NCBI GenBank assembly: GCA_002687665.1
Contig: NZAX01000039.1
Coordinates: 6,381 to 12,359 of the forward strand
Direction of reading: 5' to 3'
Source: Flavobacteriaceae bacterium
Lineage (GTDB): Bacteria > Bacteroidota > Bacteroidia > Flavobacteriales > Flavobacteriaceae
DNA length: 5,979 nt
Shown here piece by piece: positions 1 to 5,979 of the stretch (positions are counted from its first letter, which is position 1; each line of letters starts with the position of its first letter). The position numbers were made by a program, and so were the translations under genes. Under the pieces are notes generated by a model. That model was not told the DNA's origin. It saw only the letters and a list, made by a program, of their open reading frames with translations, and ran no database searches.

Positions 1-1076
1 AAAACAAGCTAATAATAGCAGAGCGTTTAGACGAGTTGGGTGTAGATGTTTTGGAAGCGGGTTTCCCCATTTCCAGTCCTGGCGATTTTGACTCCGTTGT
101 TAAAATTTCGAAACTTGTAAAGAAATCAAGAGTTTGCGGATTAACCCGGGCTGTAAAAAAAGATATAGAAGTTGCTGCAGATGCACTCAAAGAAGCAAAA
201 AAATCAAGAATACATACAGGAATTGGCACTTCTGATTCTCACATTAAATATAAGTTTAATTCTGACAGAGAGTCAATCCTAGAGCGTGCTGTTGCAGCGG
301 TCAGCTATGCTAAGAGTTTTGTTGAAGATGTTGAATTCTATGCTGAAGATGCTGGAAGAACCGATAACGAATATTTAGCTAGAGTTTGTGAGGCTGTAAT
401 TAAAGCAGGTGCAACTGTTCTAAATATTCCTGATACTACAGGTTATTGTCTACCCCATGAATACGGAGCAAAAATCAAGTACCTCATGGAAAATGTAAAT
501 GGAATCGATAAAGCTACTCTATCTTGCCATTGTCATAATGACTTGGGTTTGGCAACCGCCAACTCCATGGCAGGGGTTTTAAATGGTGCACGACAAATTG
601 AATGTACAATTAACGGTATAGGTGAAAGAGCAGGTAATACCTCTTTGGAAGAGGTAGTTATGATTATGCGCCAACACCCCGATTTAAATCTTGATACCCA
701 TATAAACTCCAAACTGCTTTATTCCACTAGTCAATTAGTTTCCGAAAGTATGGGAATGCCTATTCAACCAAACAAAGCCGTAGTAGGAGCTAATGCTTTT
801 GCCCACAGCTCAGGTATCCATCAGGATGGTGTCATCAAAAAACGTGAAACTTATGAAATCATGGATCCTAAGGATGTTGGTGTAACTGAATCTGCCATTG
901 TCTTGACTGCCAGAAGTGGTCGAGCCGCTCTGGCCTATCGTGCAAAAAATATTGGATTTGAATTGGACAAACTTCAATTAGATAAAGTTTATACAGAATT
1001 TTTAAAAGTTGCAGATCAACAAAAGGAAGTCTTTGATGATGACATTCCTAAAATTATTGAGTCTTGCGGATTATAA
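1..1076 (+). CDS. leuA: 2-isopropylmalate synthase, short form, 5' end missing
   Basis: This enzyme condenses 2-ketoisovalerate with acetyl-CoA to give 2-isopropylmalate, the first committed step of leucine synthesis, in the cytoplasm. The frame is open from base 3 to a TAA at 1074-1076 (357 residues visible). The TTG at 36 is an internal codon, because the upstream codons (reading [11 protein letters not shown]) also match the family. By comparison with E. coli LeuA as I remember it, about 25-30 N-terminal residues, including the LRDGEQ motif, lie outside the window. The metal-binding HxH is at codons 528-530 and 534-536 (CHCHND), the GERAGN motif with its ligand Asn is at 621-638, and a GIHQDG motif is near 815-832. 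The protein ends just after the helical region following the barrel ([10 protein letters not shown]), so it lacks the roughly 130-residue C-terminal leucine-binding domain of E. coli LeuA. That short form is, as far as I know, usual in Bacteroidota. It is the first visible gene of the operon. Confidence 0.95.
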   Translation, partial: NKLIIAERLDELGVDVLEAGFPISSPGDFDSVVKISKLVKKSRVCGLTRAVKKDIEVAADALKEAKKSRIHTGIGTSDSHIKYKFNSDRESILERAVAAVSYAKSFVEDVEFYAEDAGRTDNEYLARVCEAVIKAGATVLNIPDTTGYCLPHEYGAKIKYLMENVNGIDKATLSCHCHNDLGLATANSMAGVLNGARQIECTINGIGERAGNTSLEEVVMIMRQHPDLNLDTHINSKLLYSTSQLVSESMGMPIQPNKAVVGANAFAHSSGIHQDGVIKKRETYEIMDPKDVGVTESAIVLTARSGRAALAYRAKNIGFELDKLQLDKVYTEFLKVADQQKEVFDDDIPKIIESCGL

Positions 1077-1098
1077 AAACCCTTATTTTTACAGGATA

Positions 1099-2496
1099 AT
1101 GAAAAAAACACTTTTTGATAAGGTTTGGGACAAACATGTGATTCAGCAAATAGATAAAGGTCCTGATGTATTATTCATCGACCGGCATATGGTGCATGAG
1201 GTGACAAGTCCGGTTGCTTTTTTAGGTCTTAAAAACCGAAACATCAAAGTGATGTACCCGGAACGAACTTTTGCTACTGCAGACCACAATACACCGACCA
1301 TTAATCAACACCTTCCAGTGCAGGATTCCCTTTCTGCCAAACAATTAGATGCCTTAGAAAAAAATGCCTCAGAACACGGTATTTCGTTCTGGGGATTGGG
1401 ACACGAAAAAAACGGAATTGTACATGTTGTGGGTCCCGAATACGGGATTACTGTCCCTGGAGCAACCATAGTTTGTGGAGACTCCCATACATCAACCCAC
1501 GGTGCTTTTGGCGCCATTGCATTTGGGATTGGTACTTCTGAGGTAGAAATGGTTTTATCTACCCAATGTATACTCCAGCCCAAACCAAAAAAAATGAGAA
1601 TCACCATCAATGGAACTCTTGAAAAAGGGGTTACTCCAAAGGATGTCGCGCTTTTTATCATCTCAAAATTGACTACCTCTGGCGCAACAGGACACTTTGT
1701 AGAATATGCAGGAGAGGTATTTAAAAGTATGACCATGGAAGGTCGAATGACTGTTTGCAACCTTAGTATAGAAATGGGTGCCAGAGGTGGAATGATTGCT
1801 CCAGACGAAAAAACCTTTAATTACATAAAAGGTAGAGAGTTTACTCCCAAAGGTGACGCATGGGACAAAGCTATGGAATACTGGCAAGAACTCTTCACAG
1901 ATGAAGGAGCCGAATTTGACAAAGAATTTTTCTTTGATGGAAACGAAATAGAACCCATGATCACCTTTGGAACCAATCCCGGAATGGGAATTGGCATCAC
2001 CAAAAAAATCCCCACAGCTAATGCTATGGAGGGCGGTGCAGCTACCTACCAAAAATCGCTCAACTATATGGGCTATCACGAAGGAGAAAGTATGATCGGT
2101 AAAGAGATTGACTTTGTTTTTGTCGGCAGCTGTACCAATGGAAGGATTGAAGATTTTAGGGCCTTTACTGAAATTGTTAAAGGACGTAAAAAAGCCAATA
2201 ATGTCACTGCATGGTTGGTACCTGGATCTCATAAAGTAGAAAAAGCGATCAAAAAAGAAGGTCTTTTAGATATACTCGAGGCCTCGGGATTTGAACTTCG
2301 TGAACCTGGATGCTCAGCCTGTTTGGCAATGAATGATGATAAAATCCCTAAGGGTAAATATGCCGTGAGTACCTCCAATCGAAATTTTGAGGGAAGACAA
2401 GGTCCCGGTTCCAGAACCCTTTTAGCCAGCCCAATCATGGCAGCAGCAGCAGCAGTGACAGGAAAAGTAACTGACCCAAGAACCCTAATCAAGTAA
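1099..2496 (+). CDS. leuC: 3-isopropylmalate dehydratase large subunit
   Basis: This is the large, iron-sulfur subunit of isopropylmalate isomerase, which with LeuD converts 2- to 3-isopropylmalate through a dehydrated intermediate. It has 465 residues, against 466 in E. coli. The aconitase-family fold is shown by [10 protein letters not shown] (residues 28-37), [13 protein letters not shown] (126-138) and the three 4Fe-4S ligands: Cys345 in VGSCTNGR, and Cys405 and Cys408 in PGCSAC. I chose the ATG at 1099, which gives the family N-terminus [15 protein letters not shown]. An upstream in-frame ATG at 1009 would add 30 residues unlike the family and overlap leuA. AGGA lies only 2 bases before the start, too close for a normal ribosome site. 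The gap to leuA is 22 bases and to leuD 1 base. Near the end, five GCA codons encode the conserved Ala run. If the cimA call is right, LeuCD also isomerises citramalate. Confidence 0.97.
   Translation: MKKTLFDKVWDKHVIQQIDKGPDVLFIDRHMVHEVTSPVAFLGLKNRNIKVMYPERTFATADHNTPTINQHLPVQDSLSAKQLDALEKNASEHGISFWGLGHEKNGIVHVVGPEYGITVPGATIVCGDSHTSTHGAFGAIAFGIGTSEVEMVLSTQCILQPKPKKMRITINGTLEKGVTPKDVALFIISKLTTSGATGHFVEYAGEVFKSMTMEGRMTVCNLSIEMGARGGMIAPDEKTFNYIKGREFTPKGDAWDKAMEYWQELFTDEGAEFDKEFFFDGNEIEPMITFGTNPGMGIGITKKIPTANAMEGGAATYQKSLNYMGYHEGESMIGKEIDFVFVGSCTNGRIEDFRAFTEIVKGRKKANNVTAWLVPGSHKVEKAIKKEGLLDILEASGFELREPGCSACLAMNDDKIPKGKYAVSTSNRNFEGRQGPGSRTLLASPIMAAAAAVTGKVTDPRTLIK
2440..2454 (+). repeat. (GCA)5 run inside leuC
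   Basis: Five perfect GCA codons in a row encode the Ala run of the MAAAAAVTG motif near the LeuC C-terminus. The Ala run itself is conserved in the family. Only the use of an identical codon five times is a nucleotide-level repeat, which could allow in-frame slippage. I see no sign of a functional role. Confidence 0.8.
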
Positions 2497-2497
2497 T

Positions 2498-3094
2498 ATG
2501 GCATACGATAAATTTGAAATACTTAACAGCACTGGCGTTCCTCTACCCATCGAAAATGTGGATACAGACCAAATCATCCCCGCACGTTTCTTAAAAGCTA
2601 CTGAACGAGTGGGTTTTGGTGACAATCTTTTTAGAGATTGGCGTTATAACAACGATGATACACCCAAAAATGATTTTATTCTTAACAACCCTATCTACAG
2701 TGGTAAAATCCTTGTGGGAGGAAAAAATTTTGGTTCTGGTTCTTCCAGAGAACATGCGGCCTGGGCTATTTATGATTATGGATTCCGCTGCGTGGTATCA
2801 AGTTTTTTTGCAGATATTTTTAGGAACAACTGTCTCAATATTGGTGTGCTGCCCGTTCAGGTCAGTCCCGAATTTTTACAACAAGTTTTTTTTGCCATAG
2901 AGTCCGATCCCAAAAGTACTTTTACTGTAAATCTAGCTCAGCAAAAAATCACTATCGACAGTACCACTGCCACTGAAACTTTTGACATCAATCCATACAA
3001 AAAGGATAATATGATAAATGGTTTCGATGACATTGACTACCTTTTGAACATCAAAGAGGACATCAAATACTTTGCTCAAGACACGCCCATTTAG
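2498..3094 (+). CDS. leuD: 3-isopropylmalate dehydratase small subunit
   Basis: This is the small, swivelling-domain subunit of isopropylmalate isomerase, and it pairs with LeuC to form the active site. It has 198 residues, close to the 201 of E. coli LeuD. Family motifs are VDTDQIIPARFLK (residues 21-33), GKNFGSGSSREHAAWA (75-90, with the substrate-binding SSRE loop) and the following SSFFADIFRNNCLNIGVLP segment. The ATG follows the leuC TAA after one base, so the two subunits are probably translated together, which would help keep them equimolar. No Shine-Dalgarno is visible in front; the region is A/T-rich leuC coding sequence. The sequence is intact and ordinary. Confidence 0.96.
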   Translation: MAYDKFEILNSTGVPLPIENVDTDQIIPARFLKATERVGFGDNLFRDWRYNNDDTPKNDFILNNPIYSGKILVGGKNFGSGSSREHAAWAIYDYGFRCVVSSFFADIFRNNCLNIGVLPVQVSPEFLQQVFFAIESDPKSTFTVNLAQQKITIDSTTATETFDINPYKKDNMINGFDDIDYLLNIKEDIKYFAQDTPI

Positions 3095-3117
3095 GGGATT
3101 ATTTTGGATTTAAGGCG

Positions 3118-4638
3118 ATGAAAAAAAGAACCATTGAGATTATGGATACCACCCTGCGGGACGGGGAACAAACCTCCGGTGTCTCATTCTCAGTAGCGGA
3201 AAAGCTAGCCTTGTCCAAACTTTTACTGGAAGAACTCAAAGTAGATCGTATTGAAATTGCATCGGCCCGTGTGTCGGAAGGTGAAATGAACTCCGTAAGG
3301 GAAGTTACCCAATGGGCCCAAAGCAGTGGTCAATATAATAGGATAGAGATATTGACCTTTTTGGACGGAGGTACTTCCATAGACTGGATGATCCAATCCG
3401 GTGCTAAAGTTCAAAACCTTCTTACCAAAGGTTCAATCAATCACCTAAAACATCAGCTTAAAAAAAAACCTGACCAACACTTTAAGGCCATCGAGGAAAA
3501 CATCCTAGCTGCCAAAAAAGAGGGGATCAACACCAATGTCTATTTGGAAGATTGGAGTAATGGTATGCGTAATTCACCGGACTATGTCAAAGACTATTTG
3601 TCATTTATTTCTAAACTACCCGTAAAAAGGGTTTTACTTCCCGACACCTTAGGCGTATTAACCTATTTCGAAACCTTTTCTTTTATTTCTAAAGTCGTAA
3701 AAAATCATCCTCAAATTCATTTTGATTTTCACGGACACAACGACTATGACCTTAGTGTTGCTAATACGATGGAAGCTGTTAGAGCTGGTTGTCAAGGGCT
3801 CCATCTTACTGTCAACGGTATGGGTGAACGCGCCGGAAACACTCCTATGGCTAGTACAGTAGCTGCCCTCAAAGATTTTCTTCCTGGTATAGAAATTAAT
3901 ATAAACGAATCATCCCTTCATAAAGTGAGTAAACTAGTCGCTACATTTACTGGTTTTAGAATTCCGGTCAACAAACCCGTGGTGGGACAAAATGTTTTTA
4001 CACAAACCGCTGGAATCCATGCTGATGGAGACAAAAAGAAAAACCTATATTTTAACGACCTTCTTCCTGAACGCTTTGGAAGAACAAGAGAATATGCCCT
4101 AGGCAAAACTTCGGGAAAAGCCAACATTCAAAAAAACTTACAGAAGCTGGGGATCACCCTCAATGATGAGGAAATCAAAAAAGTGACCCAACGCATCATT
4201 GAATTGGGTGACAAAAAAGAAATTGTCACAACCGAAGATCTCCCTTACATCATCTCCGATGTACTCAACAGCGATATAGAGCAAAAGGTGAAGGTAAACT
4301 CCTATGTATTAACCCATGCCAAAGGACTTCAACCCAACACAGTCGTGTCCTTAGATATAGAGGGAGAAATATTTGAGGAGAGTGCTGCGGGTGACGGACA
4401 ATTTGACGCCTTTATGAATGCGCTGAAAAAACTTTACCAAAAGAAAAAAATGGCCCTACCTGAATTGACAGACTATGCCGTTCGTATACCCCCTGGGAGT
4501 AATTCCGATGCTTTGTGTGAAACCTTAATAACATGGAAGAATAGTGATAAAGAATTTATTACCCGTGGATTGGATTCCGATCAAACCGTATCAGCCATTA
4601 AAGCAACAGAAAAAATGTTAAATATCATCTCTACCTAA
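3118..4638 (+). CDS. cimA: Probable (R)-citramalate synthase (LeuA family, with regulatory domain)
   Basis: The protein has 506 residues and belongs to the LeuA/homocitrate/citramalate synthase family. Its likely reaction is pyruvate plus acetyl-CoA to (R)-citramalate, the entry to isoleucine without threonine. The TIM barrel spans about 4-265, with DTTLRDGEQ (10-18), FHGHND (metal ligands His205 and His207) and GERAGN (Asn241). A helical linker follows, with a GIHADGDKK motif near 299-307. The C-terminal allosteric domain spans about 385-506 and contains AAGDGQFDAFMNAL (423-436). Recalled from memory, the Leptospira interrogans CimA pyruvate-site residues Arg16, Asp17, Leu81, Leu104, Tyr144, Glu146 and Thr179 all match here at a constant offset: Arg14, Asp15, Leu79, Leu102, Tyr142, Glu144 and Thr177. 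Long blocks such as IEIASARVS, VYLEDWSNG and RNSPDYVK also match that enzyme rather than LeuA. The start is 23 bases after leuD, and the end overlaps leuB by one base. The alternative is a divergent isopropylmalate synthase, as databases often label this gene in Bacteroidota. Confidence 0.82.
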   Translation: MKKRTIEIMDTTLRDGEQTSGVSFSVAEKLALSKLLLEELKVDRIEIASARVSEGEMNSVREVTQWAQSSGQYNRIEILTFLDGGTSIDWMIQSGAKVQNLLTKGSINHLKHQLKKKPDQHFKAIEENILAAKKEGINTNVYLEDWSNGMRNSPDYVKDYLSFISKLPVKRVLLPDTLGVLTYFETFSFISKVVKNHPQIHFDFHGHNDYDLSVANTMEAVRAGCQGLHLTVNGMGERAGNTPMASTVAALKDFLPGIEININESSLHKVSKLVATFTGFRIPVNKPVVGQNVFTQTAGIHADGDKKKNLYFNDLLPERFGRTREYALGKTSGKANIQKNLQKLGITLNDEEIKKVTQRIIELGDKKEIVTTEDLPYIISDVLNSDIEQKVKVNSYVLTHAKGLQPNTVVSLDIEGEIFEESAAGDGQFDAFMNALKKLYQKKKMALPELTDYAVRIPPGSNSDALCETLITWKNSDKEFITRGLDSDQTVSAIKATEKMLNIIST

Positions 4639-4640
4639 TG
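4636..4640 (+). other. TAATG stop-start overlap between cimA and leuB
   Basis: The TAA stop of the cimA-like gene (4636-4638) shares its last A with the ATG of leuB (4638-4640). This is a classic arrangement for translational coupling, in which the ribosome finishing the first gene restarts on the second. No separate Shine-Dalgarno stands in front of leuB, which fits coupling. It ties LeuB output to translation of the citramalate synthase-like gene. Confidence 0.85.
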
Positions 4641-5732
4641 CAATTAAAAATCGCCTTATTGGCCGGAGACGGAATCGGTCCCGAAGTCATAGACCAAGCC
4701 GTGAAAGTTTGCGATGCCATCGCAAATAAGTTCAAACACGACATCCAATGGATGCCGGCACTCACTGGTGCCGCTGCTATCGATGCTTTTGGAGAACCCT
4801 ATCCCGAAAAGACACATGAAATTTGTGTCAGTTCCGATGCCGTATTGTTTGGTGCCATTGGTCACCCTAGATTTGACAATGATCCCTCGGCCAAGGTCAG
4901 ACCTGAACAGGGACTACTCAAGATGAGGCAAAAACTCGGTTTGTTCGCCAATGTGCGACCGACCTTTACCTTTCCTTCTCTGATCGATAAATCTCCCTTA
5001 AAAAGAGAACGCATCGAAGGCACTGACCTTGTTTTTTTAAGAGAGCTTACCGGTGGTATCTATTTTGGTGAAAGAGGACGTAAAAACGGGGGCAACACCG
5101 CCTTTGACACCTGTACCTATACCCGGGAAGAAATCCAAAGATTGGCGAAAAAAGGTTTTGAACTGGCCATGGCCCGCACCAAAAAATTGTGCTGTGTGGA
5201 CAAAGCTAACGTTTTGGAAAGCTCCCGACTCTGGCGCGAAACAGTTCAAGCCATGGAAAAAGATTATCCCGAAGTGGAGGTCACCTATGAATTTGTCGAT
5301 GCTGTGGCCATGCGTTTGGTACAATGGCCCAACAGCTATGACGTATTGATCACTGAAAACCTTTTTGGAGACATCCTTACCGACGAGGCCTCGGTTATCT
5401 CTGGTTCTATGGGCTTGATGCCTTCAGCCTCTGTTGGTACAAAAATCGGCTTATATGAGCCCATTCACGGCTCTTTCCCTCAAGCTGCCGGTAAAGACAT
5501 TGCCAATCCCCTGGCAACGGTGCTCTCCGCCGCTATGATGTTTGAAATGTCTTTTGGTTTACAGAAGGAGGGGGCTTTGATACGTAAGATTGTCGATCAA
5601 TCCCTTTCCGAGGGCATAGTAACCGAAGACTTGGTAAAAGGAGATGCTAAAGCCTATAAAACTTCTGAAGTAGGAGACTATTTGGCTTCGAAGATTGAAA
5701 TTTACAAATCCTCCCCAGGTGAAGTCTTTTAA
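4638..5732 (+). CDS. leuB: 3-isopropylmalate dehydrogenase
   Basis: This NAD-dependent enzyme oxidises and decarboxylates 3-isopropylmalate to 2-ketoisocaproate. It has 364 residues, against 363 in E. coli LeuB. The N-terminus KIALLAGDGIGPEV is typical. Substrate-binding residues that can be placed are Arg97, Arg107, Arg135 (in LRELTGGIYFG), Tyr142, Lys189 (in VDKANVLESSR), and the metal-binding Asp221, Asp245 and Asp249. Glu90, Leu93, Leu94 and Val192 match the residues that contact the isopropyl group in the Thermus enzyme, so isopropylmalate rather than isocitrate is the substrate. The family signature NLFGDILTDEASVISGSMG lies at 241-259, and the nucleotide loop EPIHGSFPQAAGKDIANP at 274-291. 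Its start overlaps the preceding stop. It would also oxidise the methylmalate intermediate if the citramalate route runs. It is visibly richer in GC than leuA (about 50% against 40% in sampled lines). Confidence 0.97.
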   Translation: MQLKIALLAGDGIGPEVIDQAVKVCDAIANKFKHDIQWMPALTGAAAIDAFGEPYPEKTHEICVSSDAVLFGAIGHPRFDNDPSAKVRPEQGLLKMRQKLGLFANVRPTFTFPSLIDKSPLKRERIEGTDLVFLRELTGGIYFGERGRKNGGNTAFDTCTYTREEIQRLAKKGFELAMARTKKLCCVDKANVLESSRLWRETVQAMEKDYPEVEVTYEFVDAVAMRLVQWPNSYDVLITENLFGDILTDEASVISGSMGLMPSASVGTKIGLYEPIHGSFPQAAGKDIANPLATVLSAAMMFEMSFGLQKEGALIRKIVDQSLSEGIVTEDLVKGDAKAYKTSEVGDYLASKIEIYKSSPGEVF

Positions 5733-5745
5733 AATAGATATAAAA

Positions 5746-5979
5746 ATGAAAAACAACTATTACCTTATAATCGCTATCATTTTCCTATCCTGTCAACCAA
5801 ATAGTGAAATTGGTAATTTCAAGCTTTTACCACATCCTAAAGAATGGAAAATTGCGGGTAACAGTGAACTAAAATCTTCAGACCTAGAATTTTACTATAA
5901 CCCCGATGGAATTGAACTTCCTCCTGGAAGCGATTTTTTGGGGGATATCCAGGCAACTAAAAATAAAAGTAATGCTCAA
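5746..5979 (+). CDS. Lipoprotein N-terminus, possibly GH20 beta-N-acetylhexosaminidase, 3' end missing
   Basis: An ATG at 5746 opens a frame of 78 codons that runs off the window. The protein begins with a short lipoprotein signal: Lys2, a hydrophobic stretch (residues 5-14), and a lipobox FLSC with Cys16 as the expected lipidated residue, so it should be anchored in the envelope. The residues after Cys16 (QPNSE) do not form a clear Bacteroidota surface-export signal, though Gln at +2 is compatible. The mature start, with LLPHPKEWKIAG at about 27-38, resembles the opening of the N-terminal beta/alpha domain of GH20 hexosaminidases (an IPxPxxxxxxxG-like start). No catalytic region is visible, so this assignment is tentative. 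It begins 13 bases after leuB with an A-rich leader and no visible terminator or promoter between them, so read-through from the leu operon is possible. It is unrelated to leucine synthesis. Confidence 0.72.
   Translation, partial: MKNNYYLIIAIIFLSCQPNSEIGNFKLLPHPKEWKIAGNSELKSSDLEFYYNPDGIELPPGSDFLGDIQATKNKSNAQ

Noticed and set aside
36..38. TTG as the start of leuA
   Set aside because: The frame stays open to the left edge and the upstream codons match the LeuA family, so the gene begins outside the window.
1009..1098. Upstream in-frame ATG giving leuC 30 extra N-terminal residues
   Set aside because: The extra residues overlap the end of leuA and do not resemble LeuC. The ATG at 1099 gives the standard N-terminus and the usual family length.
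1077..1098. Searched for a terminator or attenuator hairpin between leuA and leuC, and in the other gaps
   Set aside because: The gaps are 1 to 23 bases and contain no inverted repeat followed by a T-run. Any leader attenuator would lie upstream of leuA, outside the window.
1663..2232. 189-codon reverse-strand open frame opposite leuC
   Set aside because: It lies wholly within the conserved leuC coding region, has no recognisable motifs or start context, and is a shadow. The same holds for the other reverse-strand frames, at 1305-1760, 1821-2015, 2229-2504, 3223-3414, 3918-4127, 4656-4865, 5037-5324 and 5559-5756.
2616..2900. Forward-strand alternative frames inside leuD (2616-2900) and leuB (4714-4926, 5053-5349)
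   Set aside because: They overlap clear conserved enzymes in another frame and encode nothing recognisable.
3071..3106. Possible Bacteroidota-type promoter before the cimA-like gene (TTTG at 3071-3074, TATTTTG at 3100-3106)
   Set aside because: The second box is one base short of TAnnTTTG and the 25-base spacing is too long. It would also leave almost no leader before the ATG at 3118.

Overview
The window is a nearly complete branched-chain amino acid biosynthesis operon on the + strand, followed by the start of an unrelated envelope lipoprotein gene. The organism is most likely a member of the Bacteroidota, probably Flavobacteriia. This rests on the gene order leuA-leuC-leuD-(second LeuA-family gene)-leuB, the short LeuA, moderate to low GC (about 35-50% in hand-counted lines), A/T-rich start regions with no well-spaced Shine-Dalgarno, and a short lipoprotein signal at the end. 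This is an inference from layout and style; no rRNA or other marker is present.

Layout: 1-1076 is leuA (2-isopropylmalate synthase, 5' end cut by the window edge). 1099-2496 is leuC and 2498-3094 is leuD (the two subunits of isopropylmalate isomerase). 3118-4638 is a second LeuA-family enzyme that I identify as (R)-citramalate synthase, cimA. 4638-5732 is leuB (3-isopropylmalate dehydrogenase). 5746-5979 is the N-terminus of a lipoprotein, possibly a GH20 beta-N-acetylhexosaminidase, cut by the right edge. Gaps between genes are 22, 1, 23, -1 and 13 bases. There is no gene-free stretch over 300 bases, and I see no RNA gene, mobile element, CRISPR array or convincing terminator.

How the genes work together: LeuA condenses 2-ketoisovalerate with acetyl-CoA, LeuCD isomerises 2-isopropylmalate, and LeuB oxidises 3-isopropylmalate to the precursor of leucine. 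If the fourth gene is cimA, the same LeuCD and LeuB can also turn citramalate (from pyruvate and acetyl-CoA) into 2-oxobutyrate, the isoleucine precursor, bypassing threonine deaminase. The operon would then hold two entry enzymes feeding one shared set of downstream enzymes. LeuA lacks the C-terminal allosteric domain, while the CimA-like protein has one whose isoleucine-pocket positions are mostly, but not fully, conserved.

Nothing here looks like a wholly new system. The point most worth a second look is the likely citramalate synthase, which is easily labelled as just another isopropylmalate synthase.
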